Shown: positions 1-8,418 of the stretch, in pieces
Layout of the letters: each line of letters begins with the position of its first letter
Numbering within the stretch: the first letter of the stretch is position 1
Assembly (NCBI GenBank): GCA_025355465.1
Contig: JANXZO010000063.1
Span: 1-35,285 of the forward strand
Reading direction: 5' to 3'
DNA from: Bacteroidales bacterium
Lineage (GTDB): Bacteria; Bacteroidota; Bacteroidia; Bacteroidales; FEN-979
Length of the DNA stretch: 35,285 bases
The notes under the pieces: generated by a model
Databases searched by the model: none
What the model was told of the DNA's origin: nothing
Seen by the model: only the letters and a program-made list of their open reading frames with translations
Program-made: the position numbers and the translations under genes

Positions 1-131
1 CCGCTTGTTTATCAACTTTTAAAATAATATTTGTTAGTATGTCTTGGATTTCAAAAAGTCAAAATTTTACCAACAAACCACCTTGTTCATTACCGATTAA
101 AACTGTTAATAACATTAAGATTTAGCACTGA
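1..131. other. AT-rich edge segment without a recognisable gene
   Basis: This stretch lies beyond the stop codon of the small minus-strand ORF. I see only one very short open frame on the minus strand (about 18 codons, 115 to 59) and no conserved motif. It may be the spacer to the next gene of the restriction-modification locus outside the window. Confidence 0.5.
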
Positions 132-332
132 TTAGTAACCACCATTAAAATTCTGAAGAACAATATCTGGGCGAATGTTTTTTAAGGTAGGGTAATCCTT
201 TTTTAAATTTTCTGAAATGTCATAGATTTGTTGATAAAGCAAAGTATCTTCTATTTTCCAACCATACTCATTAATAAGCTTAAGAATGATTGGCAAATCA
301 GTGCTTGTAGCTTCATTAATTTTCTTGCTCAT
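132..332 (-). CDS. small hypothetical protein overlapping the methylase 3' end
   Basis: A 66-residue ORF starts at the ATG at 332 (MSKKINEATS). That ATG follows a purine-rich GAAGAAGAGAAAG, a plausible ribosome binding site. The reading frame is open back to a TTG at 362, but the ATG is the better start. The start lies inside the last codons of the methylase-specificity gene, with a 17-nt overlap in another frame, which suggests translational coupling. The protein is Lys/Glu/Asn-rich, ends in NFNGGY, and has no signal peptide or membrane segment. I recognise no family. By position it could be a small accessory or antirestriction-like protein of the locus, but nothing in the sequence establishes that. 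Confidence 0.5.
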   Translation of the reverse strand: MSKKINEATSTDLPIILKLINEYGWKIEDTLLYQQIYDISENLKKDYPTLKNIRPDIVLQNFNGGY

Positions 333-3180
333 CTTTCTCTTCTTCTTTTGTTGGTTCAACAAATTCTACTCCCCAGACATCGGCTAAAATAATTTCAATT
401 ATTTCTGCAGCTTCATCCTTTAGCTTTTGAATACCATTCAAGATACCTTGCACCTTCCTAAACTCTTTGATTACATTGTCTTGAATATGAATATCTGGCA
501 ACGGTATTTTAAGATCTTTAATTAGGTCAACAGATGTTGAAGGAATATGCGCTCTTTCTGATTGCTTCAGTAATTCATCCTTTACATAAACTGATGGAAT
601 TAAAATTTCTATGAAGTCATTACGAAGAATATTTTCGTCTCTAGTTTCAAATTTTATTAGCGCAACATTGATTGCTCCTTCCATTTCTCTCGACAATTTA
701 CCTATATGACGATATGCAGCCATAACAATATCGCCCTTATTAATAAGTTTGAGATTTTTTGAATTTGGTACATATGTCATGTAGTCATCGGATCCAAAAT
801 CCCTAATTTGTATGAATCTTGTATATCCTTCCTTAACCTCGTAACAGAATTGTTCCTTTGGTGGATTATATCCTCTTGTTGTTTTTATTACTTTATCCAA
901 TTCTATTCTATCAAACTCATCAAAATTGACACCTGATGCAGACCAATTTTTTAATATTTTTTCCGCACCTTCAATTATAGCTCTTTGTTTTTCAATTTGG
1001 GATAGAATTGCTATTTGTTTGTCAATGGAAGGTAAGGGGATTTCTAATGATTCTATAAATTCAGGTTTGCTTCTTCCTTTTATTCCACCAGGTTTGTTTT
1101 CTGTAACATACTGAATAAAGGATTTATTCCTCAACATTAAATTGATAAATGCAGGAATAGCCTTCGACATGTCAACTGCATAAACCAAATAATCCAAAGA
1201 AGCTAAAACCTTTCCATATTTGTTTATTGCTGTAGCACCTTGATGAAAATTTATTTTAGAAATTAGCAAATCACCAATTTCAGCAAACTGCAAATCAATA
1301 CCTGTTTCGCTATCGTTGCGAAGAATCATTGCTCCGTCCTTAAACCTAATTTTCTCTACAATCCGATAATCGGGATTAAAGTCTTCCAATTTCAGAACCT
1401 CTCTTTTAATAATCATCAAACTGCCAAGTTTTTCTTTTTCATACTTAGAAGCACTGCGCAAAATTTCTTTTACTATATTTAATTCTCTGTGCTTTGTAAT
1501 AATCTCATTATCTAAATTGCTTAAAAATTCTCGGGCAATGTCGGCTTCTAATGCATTAGCAGGGTTTAGTTTCACAAGAAACGGTAAAATGTTTTCGAGT
1601 TTACCATTATTCAGTTTTTTATATACTTCATCTAAAGTATTTGCTTCACTGGGTTGTATATATTTCAATGCTTCTGTCCATTCAATAATTTGGCTTTCGC
1701 TAATAGTGCTTTTATAGTTGGCTAAATTGAAAGAATAGTTGTGTGCCTTATCAATACGTTTGGCAATTTCATTCTTAATGCGGTTTTCAAGCATTTGGTC
1801 AAAAACCTTTAAGTCCATTTGCTTGTCTGAAGTGGTTGTCTTATTTGCTAATATTTTTTTATCAAGATCAACTTCTTTTTTCTCTCTTTCAATTTTGCCC
1901 TTTACTTCCATATCCGCACGGGTTTCAATGCGGATTTTTTCTTTAATTCGTGGGTCAAGTGTTTTTATCCATTCAGCAGGTATGCAAAATTGATTTTTAC
2001 TCTCGAGTGGTTGTTTTCCGTGCTTTACATATTTGTGATAAATTTTTAAACACTCTATTAATTGATTTCCTTTTTGTTCTTTGCGGTTTGTTCCCATTGT
2101 GTAACCATCATTTGTTACTTTGTAAAACCAGATCCAGTTTGTTTTTCCACCTTTTTCAAAAACAAGTATAGAAGTTTTTGGACCTTGTCCGTTTTTACTA
2201 ACGAATAAACCTTGAGGTAATGAAATGATAGCTTTCAATTGTGCCTCATCCAACAACATTTTACGCAATGCTTTTGCACTAAATTGATCCCAGGTATGAA
2301 AGCCTTCGGAAACCACTACAGCACATCTTCCACCTTGCTTGAGGTGCTCAAACATCAGTTTCACAAACAAAATAGTAGTTTCAGATTCTTTCGAATATTC
2401 ACCCCACACATCAGGGTAAGCTTCTTGGTCACGCTGTGCACCAAATGGTGGATTTGCAAGAATTATGGATTTGCTTTCATGATCGGTTACCGGCCTGTAT
2501 TTTGCTAATGAGTCACCTTGTTCAATATTGGCTGGGTTTAAACCCCGGATATAAAAATTGATGGCAGCCATTTTGCGTATCATACCTAAATACTCAATTC
2601 CGGTAACACCACCTCTGTAAAATTGTGTAGTTTGCTCAATACTAGGAAATTCAAGCTGATTCTCGTTAAAATAGCCATCGAACCATTCGGCTAACTCGAT
2701 ATGTGATTTTTCTCCCGGCCACTTACGGCAAGGATCAACTCTACGCATAACAAATTCAAATGCATCAAATAAAAATCCGCCAGTACCGCATGCCGGGTCA
2801 AAAATAACATCTTCAAAAGTAGGTTCAACTAATGCAGTCATAAATTGACGAACATGATTTGGGGTGCGAAATAGTCCTATGTCTTTTGTCCCGCCTGTTT
2901 CACTCAAAGCTGATTCAATGGCATCACCCAATAAATCTGTCTGTAATAAACGGCTCTCTTCGATGTCATTCGCTATGATCCCGATGACTTCTCCAAGATT
3001 TCCACTATTTACATTATTTGTAAAATTGGAATTGCTGAAAACTTCTTCAATTAACACCAATTGGTCTTGTACTTTTTGAGGTAAATTGCCCTCAAAAACC
3101 TTTCGGGCACTTTGTAAAATACTTGAATAGAAAGGGAAATAATTGTCATTTAACTCCGATAAAATCTGGTCATTTGACAC
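316..3180 (-). CDS. Type I-like N6-adenine DNA methylase fused to a two-TRD specificity module (HsdM-HsdS type), 5' end disrupted
   Basis: The ORF gives 954 residues from a GTG at 3180. Residues 128-135 read DPACGTGG, the SAM-binding motif I, and residues 243-247 read NPPFG, the catalytic motif IV of N6-adenine methylases (HsdM family). After a Lys/Glu-rich linker (about 420-470) the C-terminal half carries two target-recognition units, each ending in an IPLP...I/Q coiled-coil segment as in HsdS. Modification and DNA recognition are thus in one chain. The N-terminal helical domain that normally precedes motif I by over 120 residues is short here. The frame stays open without an ATG from 3180 up to 3252 (it reads WLNPKTGKEETNENRLF...) and is closed by a TAA made by the IS630 end at 3253-3255. 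The gene is therefore probably 5'-truncated and may be inactive. No HsdR is in the window. Confidence 0.85.
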   Translation of the reverse strand: MSNDQILSELNDNYFPFYSSILQSARKVFEGNLPQKVQDQLVLIEEVFSNSNFTNNVNSGNLGEVIGIIANDIEESRLLQTDLLGDAIESALSETGGTKDIGLFRTPNHVRQFMTALVEPTFEDVIFDPACGTGGFLFDAFEFVMRRVDPCRKWPGEKSHIELAEWFDGYFNENQLEFPSIEQTTQFYRGGVTGIEYLGMIRKMAAINFYIRGLNPANIEQGDSLAKYRPVTDHESKSIILANPPFGAQRDQEAYPDVWGEYSKESETTILFVKLMFEHLKQGGRCAVVVSEGFHTWDQFSAKALRKMLLDEAQLKAIISLPQGLFVSKNGQGPKTSILVFEKGGKTNWIWFYKVTNDGYTMGTNRKEQKGNQLIECLKIYHKYVKHGKQPLESKNQFCIPAEWIKTLDPRIKEKIRIETRADMEVKGKIEREKKEVDLDKKILANKTTTSDKQMDLKVFDQMLENRIKNEIAKRIDKAHNYSFNLANYKSTISESQIIEWTEALKYIQPSEANTLDEVYKKLNNGKLENILPFLVKLNPANALEADIAREFLSNLDNEIITKHRELNIVKEILRSASKYEKEKLGSLMIIKREVLKLEDFNPDYRIVEKIRFKDGAMILRNDSETGIDLQFAEIGDLLISKINFHQGATAINKYGKVLASLDYLVYAVDMSKAIPAFINLMLRNKSFIQYVTENKPGGIKGRSKPEFIESLEIPLPSIDKQIAILSQIEKQRAIIEGAEKILKNWSASGVNFDEFDRIELDKVIKTTRGYNPPKEQFCYEVKEGYTRFIQIRDFGSDDYMTYVPNSKNLKLINKGDIVMAAYRHIGKLSREMEGAINVALIKFETRDENILRNDFIEILIPSVYVKDELLKQSERAHIPSTSVDLIKDLKIPLPDIHIQDNVIKEFRKVQGILNGIQKLKDEAAEIIEIILADVWGVEFVEPTKEEEKDEQEN

Positions 3181-3250
3181 AGTTAGCAGATAAGAGAATA
3201 AACGATTTTCATTGGTCTCTTCTTTACCTGTTTTTGGATTCAGCCATATA

Positions 3251-3281
3251 TATTAATGAGTGCAATTAATAGTTAGTTTAA
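3251..3281. repeat. IS630 left terminal inverted repeat
   Basis: TATTAATGAGTGCA, then a variable dinucleotide, then TAATAGTTAGT. It matches the reverse complement of 4333-4363 with about 4 differences in 31 bp. The outermost TA (3251-3252) is the presumed target duplication. Confidence 0.85.
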
Positions 3282-4361
3282 GCTGCATACCGAACATGCT
3301 TTCCATGAAAATATTTTTTCACTTGTTCAGGATCATTTTTTCTTTTCATCAGATAGTCCTCTACCGTGTCGGCAAGTTGATCGACGTTAAGCGGCCTATG
3401 TTTACCAACCGCGTTGGTCTTTACATCCTGATTAACCAATTCATCAGGATTAAGTTCTGGGCTATAACCGGGGAGCAGGAACAATTCAATACGATCAGCA
3501 TGATCAGCAACCCACTCCTTGACCATCTTGGCCTTGTGAGTGGGATGACCATCAACAATCAGAAACACTTTGCGTCGGTTATACCTGATCAGCCTGGACA
3601 TAAAATCAATAAAAACGGCTCCGGTGAATCCCTCTTTAAAAAGCATGAACTGAAGTTTCCCCTGGTTTGTAAGCGAAGAGATCATATTCAAACGAAAACG
3701 CTTGCCAGTCTTTACAACGACAGGGGTTTCCCCTTTCGGAGACCACGTCGTGCCAGCTTGATGATCGCTTCTCATTCCCATTTCATCACCCCAATGAATC
3801 TCCGCAGTCTCTTCCGCAGCTCTTTCTTTTATAGCAGGATAATCTTTTTTCAGCCACTTTTTAACCTCTGGGCCTTTCTGTTCGTAGGCTTTGTAAACAG
3901 GTTTCTGAGGAGTAAAACCCCAAGAGTGGAGGTAACGGCCAATAGTCCAAACGCTAACGTCAACACCGAATTGATCACGAAGGAGATCTCCTACCGCAGC
4001 TCTTGTCCACAAGGCAAAAGGAAGCTTCAACTGGTCGGGACATTTATCGATGATCATCTTTTTGGTCTGTTTCTCTTGTTCTTTGGTCAAACTGATCTGC
4101 GAAGGTCGGCCACGCTTCTCTTGCTTAAACCAGTTTTTCTTTCTGGTACTACGAACTTCAAGCCATTTGTATATGACTGCATCTGATACACCGAAGGTGC
4201 TCATCGCATCCTTCTTTCTCATTCCATTGTCCAGTGCTTCCAATACCTTGACTCGGATGGCCTCCTGGGCAGAGATACTTAATTTTCTCAGGTCATGTTT
4301 TTTCATGACCAAAGATAAACATTCTTTTTATATTATACTAACTATTATGTGCACTTATTAA
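3253..4361 (-). mobile_element. IS630-family insertion sequence with terminal inverted repeats and TA flanks
   Basis: The left end (from 3251) reads TATTAATGAGTGCA and the reverse complement of the right end (from 4363) reads TATTAATAAGTGCA. The match continues through TAATAGTTAGT with few differences, giving imperfect terminal inverted repeats of about 29 bp. TA dinucleotides at 3251-3252 and 4362-4363 fit the TA target duplication of IS630/Tc1-mariner elements. The element is about 1.1 kb, carries one transposase gene and appears intact. It sits exactly between two divergent genes, neither of which has its own start codon. Confidence 0.9.
3278..4306 (-). CDS. IS630 family transposase (DDE_3)
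   Basis: The protein has 342 residues from the ATG at 4306 (MKKHDLRKLS); the frame extends to a TTG at 4312. Residues 8-60 form a helix-turn-helix domain (ALDNGMRKKDAMSTFGVSDA) of the IS630 N-terminal type. A second winged-helix region follows at about 75-135. The DDE catalytic domain shows HWGDEMG (D174), VFLIVDGHPTH (D252) and the diagnostic PGYSPELNPDE (E289). Length and motif order are normal for IS630, with no frameshift, so the enzyme is probably functional. It would cut and paste the element at TA sites. Confidence 0.95.
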   Translation of the reverse strand: MKKHDLRKLSISAQEAIRVKVLEALDNGMRKKDAMSTFGVSDAVIYKWLEVRSTRKKNWFKQEKRGRPSQISLTKEQEKQTKKMIIDKCPDQLKLPFALWTRAAVGDLLRDQFGVDVSVWTIGRYLHSWGFTPQKPVYKAYEQKGPEVKKWLKKDYPAIKERAAEETAEIHWGDEMGMRSDHQAGTTWSPKGETPVVVKTGKRFRLNMISSLTNQGKLQFMLFKEGFTGAVFIDFMSRLIRYNRRKVFLIVDGHPTHKAKMVKEWVADHADRIELFLLPGYSPELNPDELVNQDVKTNAVGKHRPLNVDQLADTVEDYLMKRKNDPEQVKKYFHGKHVRYAA

Positions 4362-4363
4362 TA
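4333..4363. repeat. IS630 right terminal inverted repeat
   Basis: Read on the minus strand from 4363, this is TATTAATAAGTGCA, a variable dinucleotide, then TAATAGTTAGT, matching the left end. It also contains the ATG at 4349 that opens the downstream plus-strand frame. Confidence 0.85.
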
Positions 4364-5545
4364 AATGAAAATGTTGTGCCATGTCTAATAAATACAAAGG
4401 TTTTCGACAAGTATGAGATTGATGGCAAGTTGATATTTAAAAAGGAAGATGTTATTTCAGGGATAAAAAGTAAAATTGCCAAATTAACGAGCTTAACACA
4501 TGAAGGTATTTTAAGGGAATTCATTGATCTCTGTATTTTAAACTATCATCATGTGGGTTCATCAAATGACTACAGACGTGACTTGGAGGACGTTCTCGAT
4601 AAAAACGAAACAATTAAGAAAAAATTCAACATCAACAACATACAGTCTTATTTTTTACATAAGATGTGTCATCATTATAAAACTCCTATTCACAAATCGA
4701 AAAAACAACATCAATTTGTAATTTCAGATACAATAGAACAAGAAAATGAAGAGTTAGGGCGTCGAACTGAGTTAATTGTGAATTGGTACCTGCAAAAGTA
4801 TCTCGAAGGAGTGAAATGGAATGTAGATCAAAATAATCATTCGAAGAATAGAAATAAGACAAATAAAGACAAACAGAATAACCTTCTTGATGAAAGTGAG
4901 AGTTTCTCTAATGCAATGGATTTAGAATTAGACGAAATCCCAGAATGTGTAGTAACTTGGAACAATAAATCAGGAGAATCCTTCAAACCTTATGATTTTT
5001 CTATTCAATTAGATGATATTGAGTATCATATTGATGTTAAATCCACAAGAGGTAAGGATGAGAATGTATTTTTCATTTCAATTAATGAATTAGAAATGAT
5101 TTTATCCTTACCAGACAGATTCTTTATTTTTCGTTTGTCATATATCGATGCAGGTGAAGGAAACTCCGGAATTCAATTAAATGATGAGTTTTATGGTTGT
5201 TTTTATAAAATAACCCAGGAGACAATTGATTTAGTTAGTAGTAAGCTAAAAGAATGGAAGGAGTATTATAAGACAAGTAAAATCAGGTTTACAATTGATC
5301 AATTTAGCCCTGTACCTGATGTCTGCGGTCACAAATCTAGTCTAAAATTTTTAGAGAAACCTGACATCAATAATTTTAAATATTGGAAAAATTTTGATGA
5401 CTTCATTGGATATTACTACTTCCGTGACTTGGAAAGAGTAATAGAAACGTATTCCGTTTTTCATGATGTGACAAATCTATGGACCGAGTACCTTGAGGTT
5501 AAGTGTGATGAAAAGTTTGCACTGAACAAAGATATTACATTCTAA
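4349..5545 (+). CDS. DUF3883 / PD-(D/E)xK nuclease-like protein, probably 5'-truncated by the IS630
   Basis: The ORF has 398 codons. Its only upstream ATG (4349) lies inside the IS630 right end; the next internal Met is near residue 106, and GTG (4376) is an alternative. Residues 137-150 (GRRTELIVNWYLQKYL) and 214-232 (a PYDFSIQLDD segment, then HIDVKST), followed by FFISINELEMIL and FFIFRL, match the DUF3883 domain. That domain is a PD-(D/E)xK-like nuclease fold found in defence proteins; candidate catalytic residues are E141, D216, D229 and K231. The N-terminal 120 residues are unrecognised. The flanking methylase suggests a restriction or defence role, which is inference. Composition is AT-rich like the methylase. 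The 5' end probably lost native sequence. Confidence 0.7.
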   Translation: MHLLINENVVPCLINTKVFDKYEIDGKLIFKKEDVISGIKSKIAKLTSLTHEGILREFIDLCILNYHHVGSSNDYRRDLEDVLDKNETIKKKFNINNIQSYFLHKMCHHYKTPIHKSKKQHQFVISDTIEQENEELGRRTELIVNWYLQKYLEGVKWNVDQNNHSKNRNKTNKDKQNNLLDESESFSNAMDLELDEIPECVVTWNNKSGESFKPYDFSIQLDDIEYHIDVKSTRGKDENVFFISINELEMILSLPDRFFIFRLSYIDAGEGNSGIQLNDEFYGCFYKITQETIDLVSSKLKEWKEYYKTSKIRFTIDQFSPVPDVCGHKSSLKFLEKPDINNFKYWKNFDDFIGYYYFRDLERVIETYSVFHDVTNLWTEYLEVKCDEKFALNKDITF

Positions 5546-5574
5546 AGGTATTGTACAAAATTTGGTAAAGTTTA

Positions 5575-5602
5575 ATCCCCTCCCTGCCAGCAGGGAGGGG
5601 AT
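5575..5602. terminator. Strong G/C hairpin between convergent genes
   Basis: ATCCCCTCCCTG, a CCAG loop, then CAGGGAGGGGAT form a perfect 12-bp stem. It lies between the stop of the plus-strand DUF3883 gene (5545) and the stop of the minus-strand lipoprotein gene (5629), so it probably acts as a bidirectional transcription barrier. There is no T-run on either side, so a REP-like repeat is an alternative. Confidence 0.55.
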
Positions 5603-5628
5603 ATGTGTGGGTAAGAGCGCTGTACTTT

Positions 5629-7827
5629 CTATTGAAAGATGTTGTAGGTACCATCATAAACCACCTGCATCATGTTACAGGTAGTGAATGCCACCGGAAC
5701 TGCGTATGGATTATAAGCCTGGTAATAAACCTCCGCAGAAGGCTGATAGTTTTTACCCGGATCAATATAAACGGAACTGATGAAGTTTTCCCAGGAACCT
5801 GCATTGCCATAGTTTTCCTTGATGATGTCCTGTGTTGACCGAACTACAGTAACCTGACACCAATTATCCAATGAATTGATCGCGGTTCCCAGGAAGACCT
5901 TCATTAAACCATTCTGACCTGTATATTGAGAGCTGCTCATACCCCACATTTCAAGTTTCCCGGAGATGGGCGGAACATTGCTGGAGGTACTGATGTCGCA
6001 ATAGAGTACATCGGCGGCGATATAATAATGATCGGTATTGACACAGGTGTAACTAAAGCTGCATCCGCCCAGGTTATTGTGGAGCCATGAAAAACCCTGA
6101 GAATTGGATTGCTGGTAAACCGAACCGTTTTTATCGGTTGTAGCAGCGCCGGGGGGCGAAAAATAGGGGTCACACCCAAGGGTTGAGTTCTCATTTTGAA
6201 CATCAAGGTATTGCGGCCGTAAATAGTAGGCATCTCGCATGGTAATAAACATATAGCCCCAATTCCAGCGGGCTCCGAAATAACCAAACTGAATATAACA
6301 CTGACTGGAATACTTCGTGGAGGTCTGATTCGGATTCTGAGGGTTGTAGAAGAGCGGAGTAACATTCCCTTTGATCGGCTGGTAATGTGACCATGGATAA
6401 TAGCCGTTGCCATTGTCGATCACCTGGATACTGACCGGCGTGCACGGCCAGCCGCTGTCGCCGGCACCCATTTTGCCGAAACGGTAAACGTTCCATTGAT
6501 TGTCGGGATAACACACTGCAGGCGATAACTGCCAATAGGTATAAGGAAACTGGCTTGGAAGTTTGATCGCTGTACTATTCAGTTGCTTATTGCTGGTTTG
6601 AAGGCTGATGCTGTCAACCACAGATCCATACTCATTCGCATAATTATAGGGCGTAATAATGGTTCCGCACATTACAGGATACGATAATCCCAACGCATCG
6701 TAGAGCAAATTCGAGATAAACTGTGCACGTGCCAGGATATGGGTATATAGAAAATCGGGAGCAAGTCCGCTTTGATTATAAGGATAATCTGCTGACATAT
6801 TTACATAATGACGATAATCGCTCAGATTTAAAGCCAGGTATTCGGCAGTGGTCAGAAAGGCAGTAACCTCCTCCGTAATATTTTGCGTAAATGTTCCCGT
6901 GTAGTAGAGATTGGCCTGATATCCCGTGGTATCTTTGCAATTACAGGCATTCGACCATACCGTAACACATTGAAACTGGTTATTCACCACCTGCAGGAAA
7001 TAACTTTCGAAGAGCTGGTAACATTTCATCAGCGAAGCGGTGTCTGTTAAATTTTTCGGGTTCGCTTTCTGGATTATCAGATTCGCATAGCTCATGAGGG
7101 CATTGTCCTGGGGGGCGCCAACTGAAGGACAAATGAGGTTGTTTATCTGTTCCGACCAGTTACAAACGTCATATGCAGTAACAGCATTAAATACATTATT
7201 TACAAATGTACTGGCATAAGCGGTATCTTTACTCATTTGACTTTCGGTGATTAATCCCGCCTGGTATTTCCTGCCTTCCATTGGGAAATATCCGAAGCCG
7301 TTATGAACAGTTGAATCCATAACTCCCTTAATATTCGTTATGTAGGTGTTCATACTCCCCTGGGTGATAAGTTGCTCCATCTCACTGACATCAATACTGA
7401 GCTGAGTCCCAAGGTCAGTGATGGCTGTTTGCAATTGAGTCAATTGACCTTCAATCTGTTTCAGTCCATTATCGATCTGATCGAACCGCATCTCGGTATG
7501 TTTATAGTCGTAGACTTCCCATAGTGTTTTGGCGATCTTTTTAAAGGGATTCGGAATCTCCGGATCCTCTCCCCCAACCATACCTTTTCCCAGGCGGTGA
7601 ATAATGTGACCCGGGAAATCAAGGTTTTGTGCAATTTCATAATCCGACATCATTTTGATGGGTTTGTTCTGGAAGACATCGCTTTGTGCAGGCACTGGCG
7701 GACCAGGGGGTATGGGAGGTGTGGGAGTATCGTCCTTCTTTTTACAGGCGATGGCCAGGAGGAGCATCAGCATGACCAGCAGAGCCGGTGTGAAGATGCG
7801 GGCGAAAATGTTTGCTTTTGTGCTCAT
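5629..7827 (-). CDS. large Cys-rich surface lipoprotein of unknown function
   Basis: The protein has 732 residues from the ATG at 7827 (MSTKANIFAR). The open frame extends upstream to 7875, but this start gives a clean lipoprotein signal: basic n-region, hydrophobic LLVMLMLLLAIA and a lipobox Cys at 28. The Cys is followed by KKKDD, resembling the Bacteroidota lipoprotein export signal, so the protein is probably on the cell surface. A Pro-rich linker follows (about 33-47). Residues around 115-165 form heptad-like helices (IDNGLKQIEGQLTQLQTAI). The remaining 550 residues are rich in Tyr, Trp and Asn and contain 16 cysteines. I recognise no domain. The helical start followed by a beta-like aromatic region is loosely reminiscent of pore-forming or adhesin folds, but that is speculation. 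The gene follows the receiver gene by 44 bp and is probably co-transcribed. Confidence 0.75.
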   Translation of the reverse strand: MSTKANIFARIFTPALLVMLMLLLAIACKKKDDTPTPPIPPGPPVPAQSDVFQNKPIKMMSDYEIAQNLDFPGHIIHRLGKGMVGGEDPEIPNPFKKIAKTLWEVYDYKHTEMRFDQIDNGLKQIEGQLTQLQTAITDLGTQLSIDVSEMEQLITQGSMNTYITNIKGVMDSTVHNGFGYFPMEGRKYQAGLITESQMSKDTAYASTFVNNVFNAVTAYDVCNWSEQINNLICPSVGAPQDNALMSYANLIIQKANPKNLTDTASLMKCYQLFESYFLQVVNNQFQCVTVWSNACNCKDTTGYQANLYYTGTFTQNITEEVTAFLTTAEYLALNLSDYRHYVNMSADYPYNQSGLAPDFLYTHILARAQFISNLLYDALGLSYPVMCGTIITPYNYANEYGSVVDSISLQTSNKQLNSTAIKLPSQFPYTYWQLSPAVCYPDNQWNVYRFGKMGAGDSGWPCTPVSIQVIDNGNGYYPWSHYQPIKGNVTPLFYNPQNPNQTSTKYSSQCYIQFGYFGARWNWGYMFITMRDAYYLRPQYLDVQNENSTLGCDPYFSPPGAATTDKNGSVYQQSNSQGFSWLHNNLGGCSFSYTCVNTDHYYIAADVLYCDISTSSNVPPISGKLEMWGMSSSQYTGQNGLMKVFLGTAINSLDNWCQVTVVRSTQDIIKENYGNAGSWENFISSVYIDPGKNYQPSAEVYYQAYNPYAVPVAFTTCNMMQVVYDGTYNIFQ

Positions 7828-7871
7828 AACTGTAGAATTTTGGGTTAATATTTTTACCGAAATAGATAAAA

Positions 7872-8264
7872 TCATTCGTTGGCGATTTGGCTCCTGAGTT
7901 GTTGTCTGGCCGCAATAAGCAGATTCGCCACATTCACCGGTTTGGCGATAAATTCATTACAGCCGACCAGGTTCGCAGCCGTCAGTGATTGTAAATTAAA
8001 CCAGGCCATGAGGATGATGATAAGGTGAGAGAAACCATTGGCGCGTAAATAATTAATGGTTTCATACCCGTTTACTCCGGGAAGGTCACTGTCGATGAGC
8101 AGGAGTTGAATTTTCGGATTTTCAGTCAGGAAGCGAATTATCTCCTCCCTTTCAAGTGCCATGATTACCTGAAAAGAGGCCAGTATAAAGGCATCGCGAA
8201 TGGCTACGGAAAGAGGGGTATCGGCCATCACTAAAACAATATTTCCGGCTGATTGCGATGCCAT
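7872..8264 (-). CDS. stand-alone response-regulator receiver-like protein, degenerate active site
   Basis: The protein has 130 residues with the alternating alpha/beta pattern of a CheY-like receiver. LLLIDSDLPGVNGYE places the phospho-acceptor Asp at 58, and EFIAKPVN supplies the conserved Lys (108). The acidic pair after beta-1 is reduced to A14-D15, and the conserved Thr/Ser after beta-4 is Met (ILMAW, residue 86), so phosphorylation or switching may be altered. There is no output domain. It precedes the surface lipoprotein gene by 44 bp in the same orientation and follows a TPR/LuxR regulator, so a role in controlling the lipoprotein is possible but unproven. Confidence 0.8.
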   Translation of the reverse strand: MASQSAGNIVLVMADTPLSVAIRDAFILASFQVIMALEREEIIRFLTENPKIQLLLIDSDLPGVNGYETINYLRANGFSHLIIILMAWFNLQSLTAANLVGCNEFIAKPVNVANLLIAARQQLRSQIANE

Positions 8265-8360
8265 AGGGACAGGTGGTTGATGTGCAAAACTAACCCCTGA
8301 TCAGCGGTAACTCCAAATATTTGAGGCGATTTTATCTTAAAATAAACATAATATTAATTT

Positions 8361-8385
8361 TATATTATTGAATATCAATAATATA
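8361..8385. repeat. 25-bp perfect palindrome
   Basis: TATATTATTGA, a 3-nt centre, then TCAATAATATA: an 11-bp perfect inverted repeat. It lies about 100 bp upstream of the receiver start and is a candidate operator for a dimeric regulator. Confidence 0.6.
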
Positions 8386-8418
8386 TAGCACACATTGAAT
8401 GACATCCAGGGGACAAAA

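Noticed and set aside
3241-3247. ATG at 3247 (minus strand, MAESKNR) as the native methylase start with a frameshift
   Set aside because: It is out of frame with the methylase and reaches a TAA after seven codons. The in-frame reading WLNPKTGKEETNENR looks protein-like, so truncation is the simpler explanation, although a single-base indel cannot be excluded.
3260-4186. 308-codon plus-strand open frame
   Set aside because: Antisense shadow of the IS630 transposase, whose DDE motifs are clear on the minus strand.
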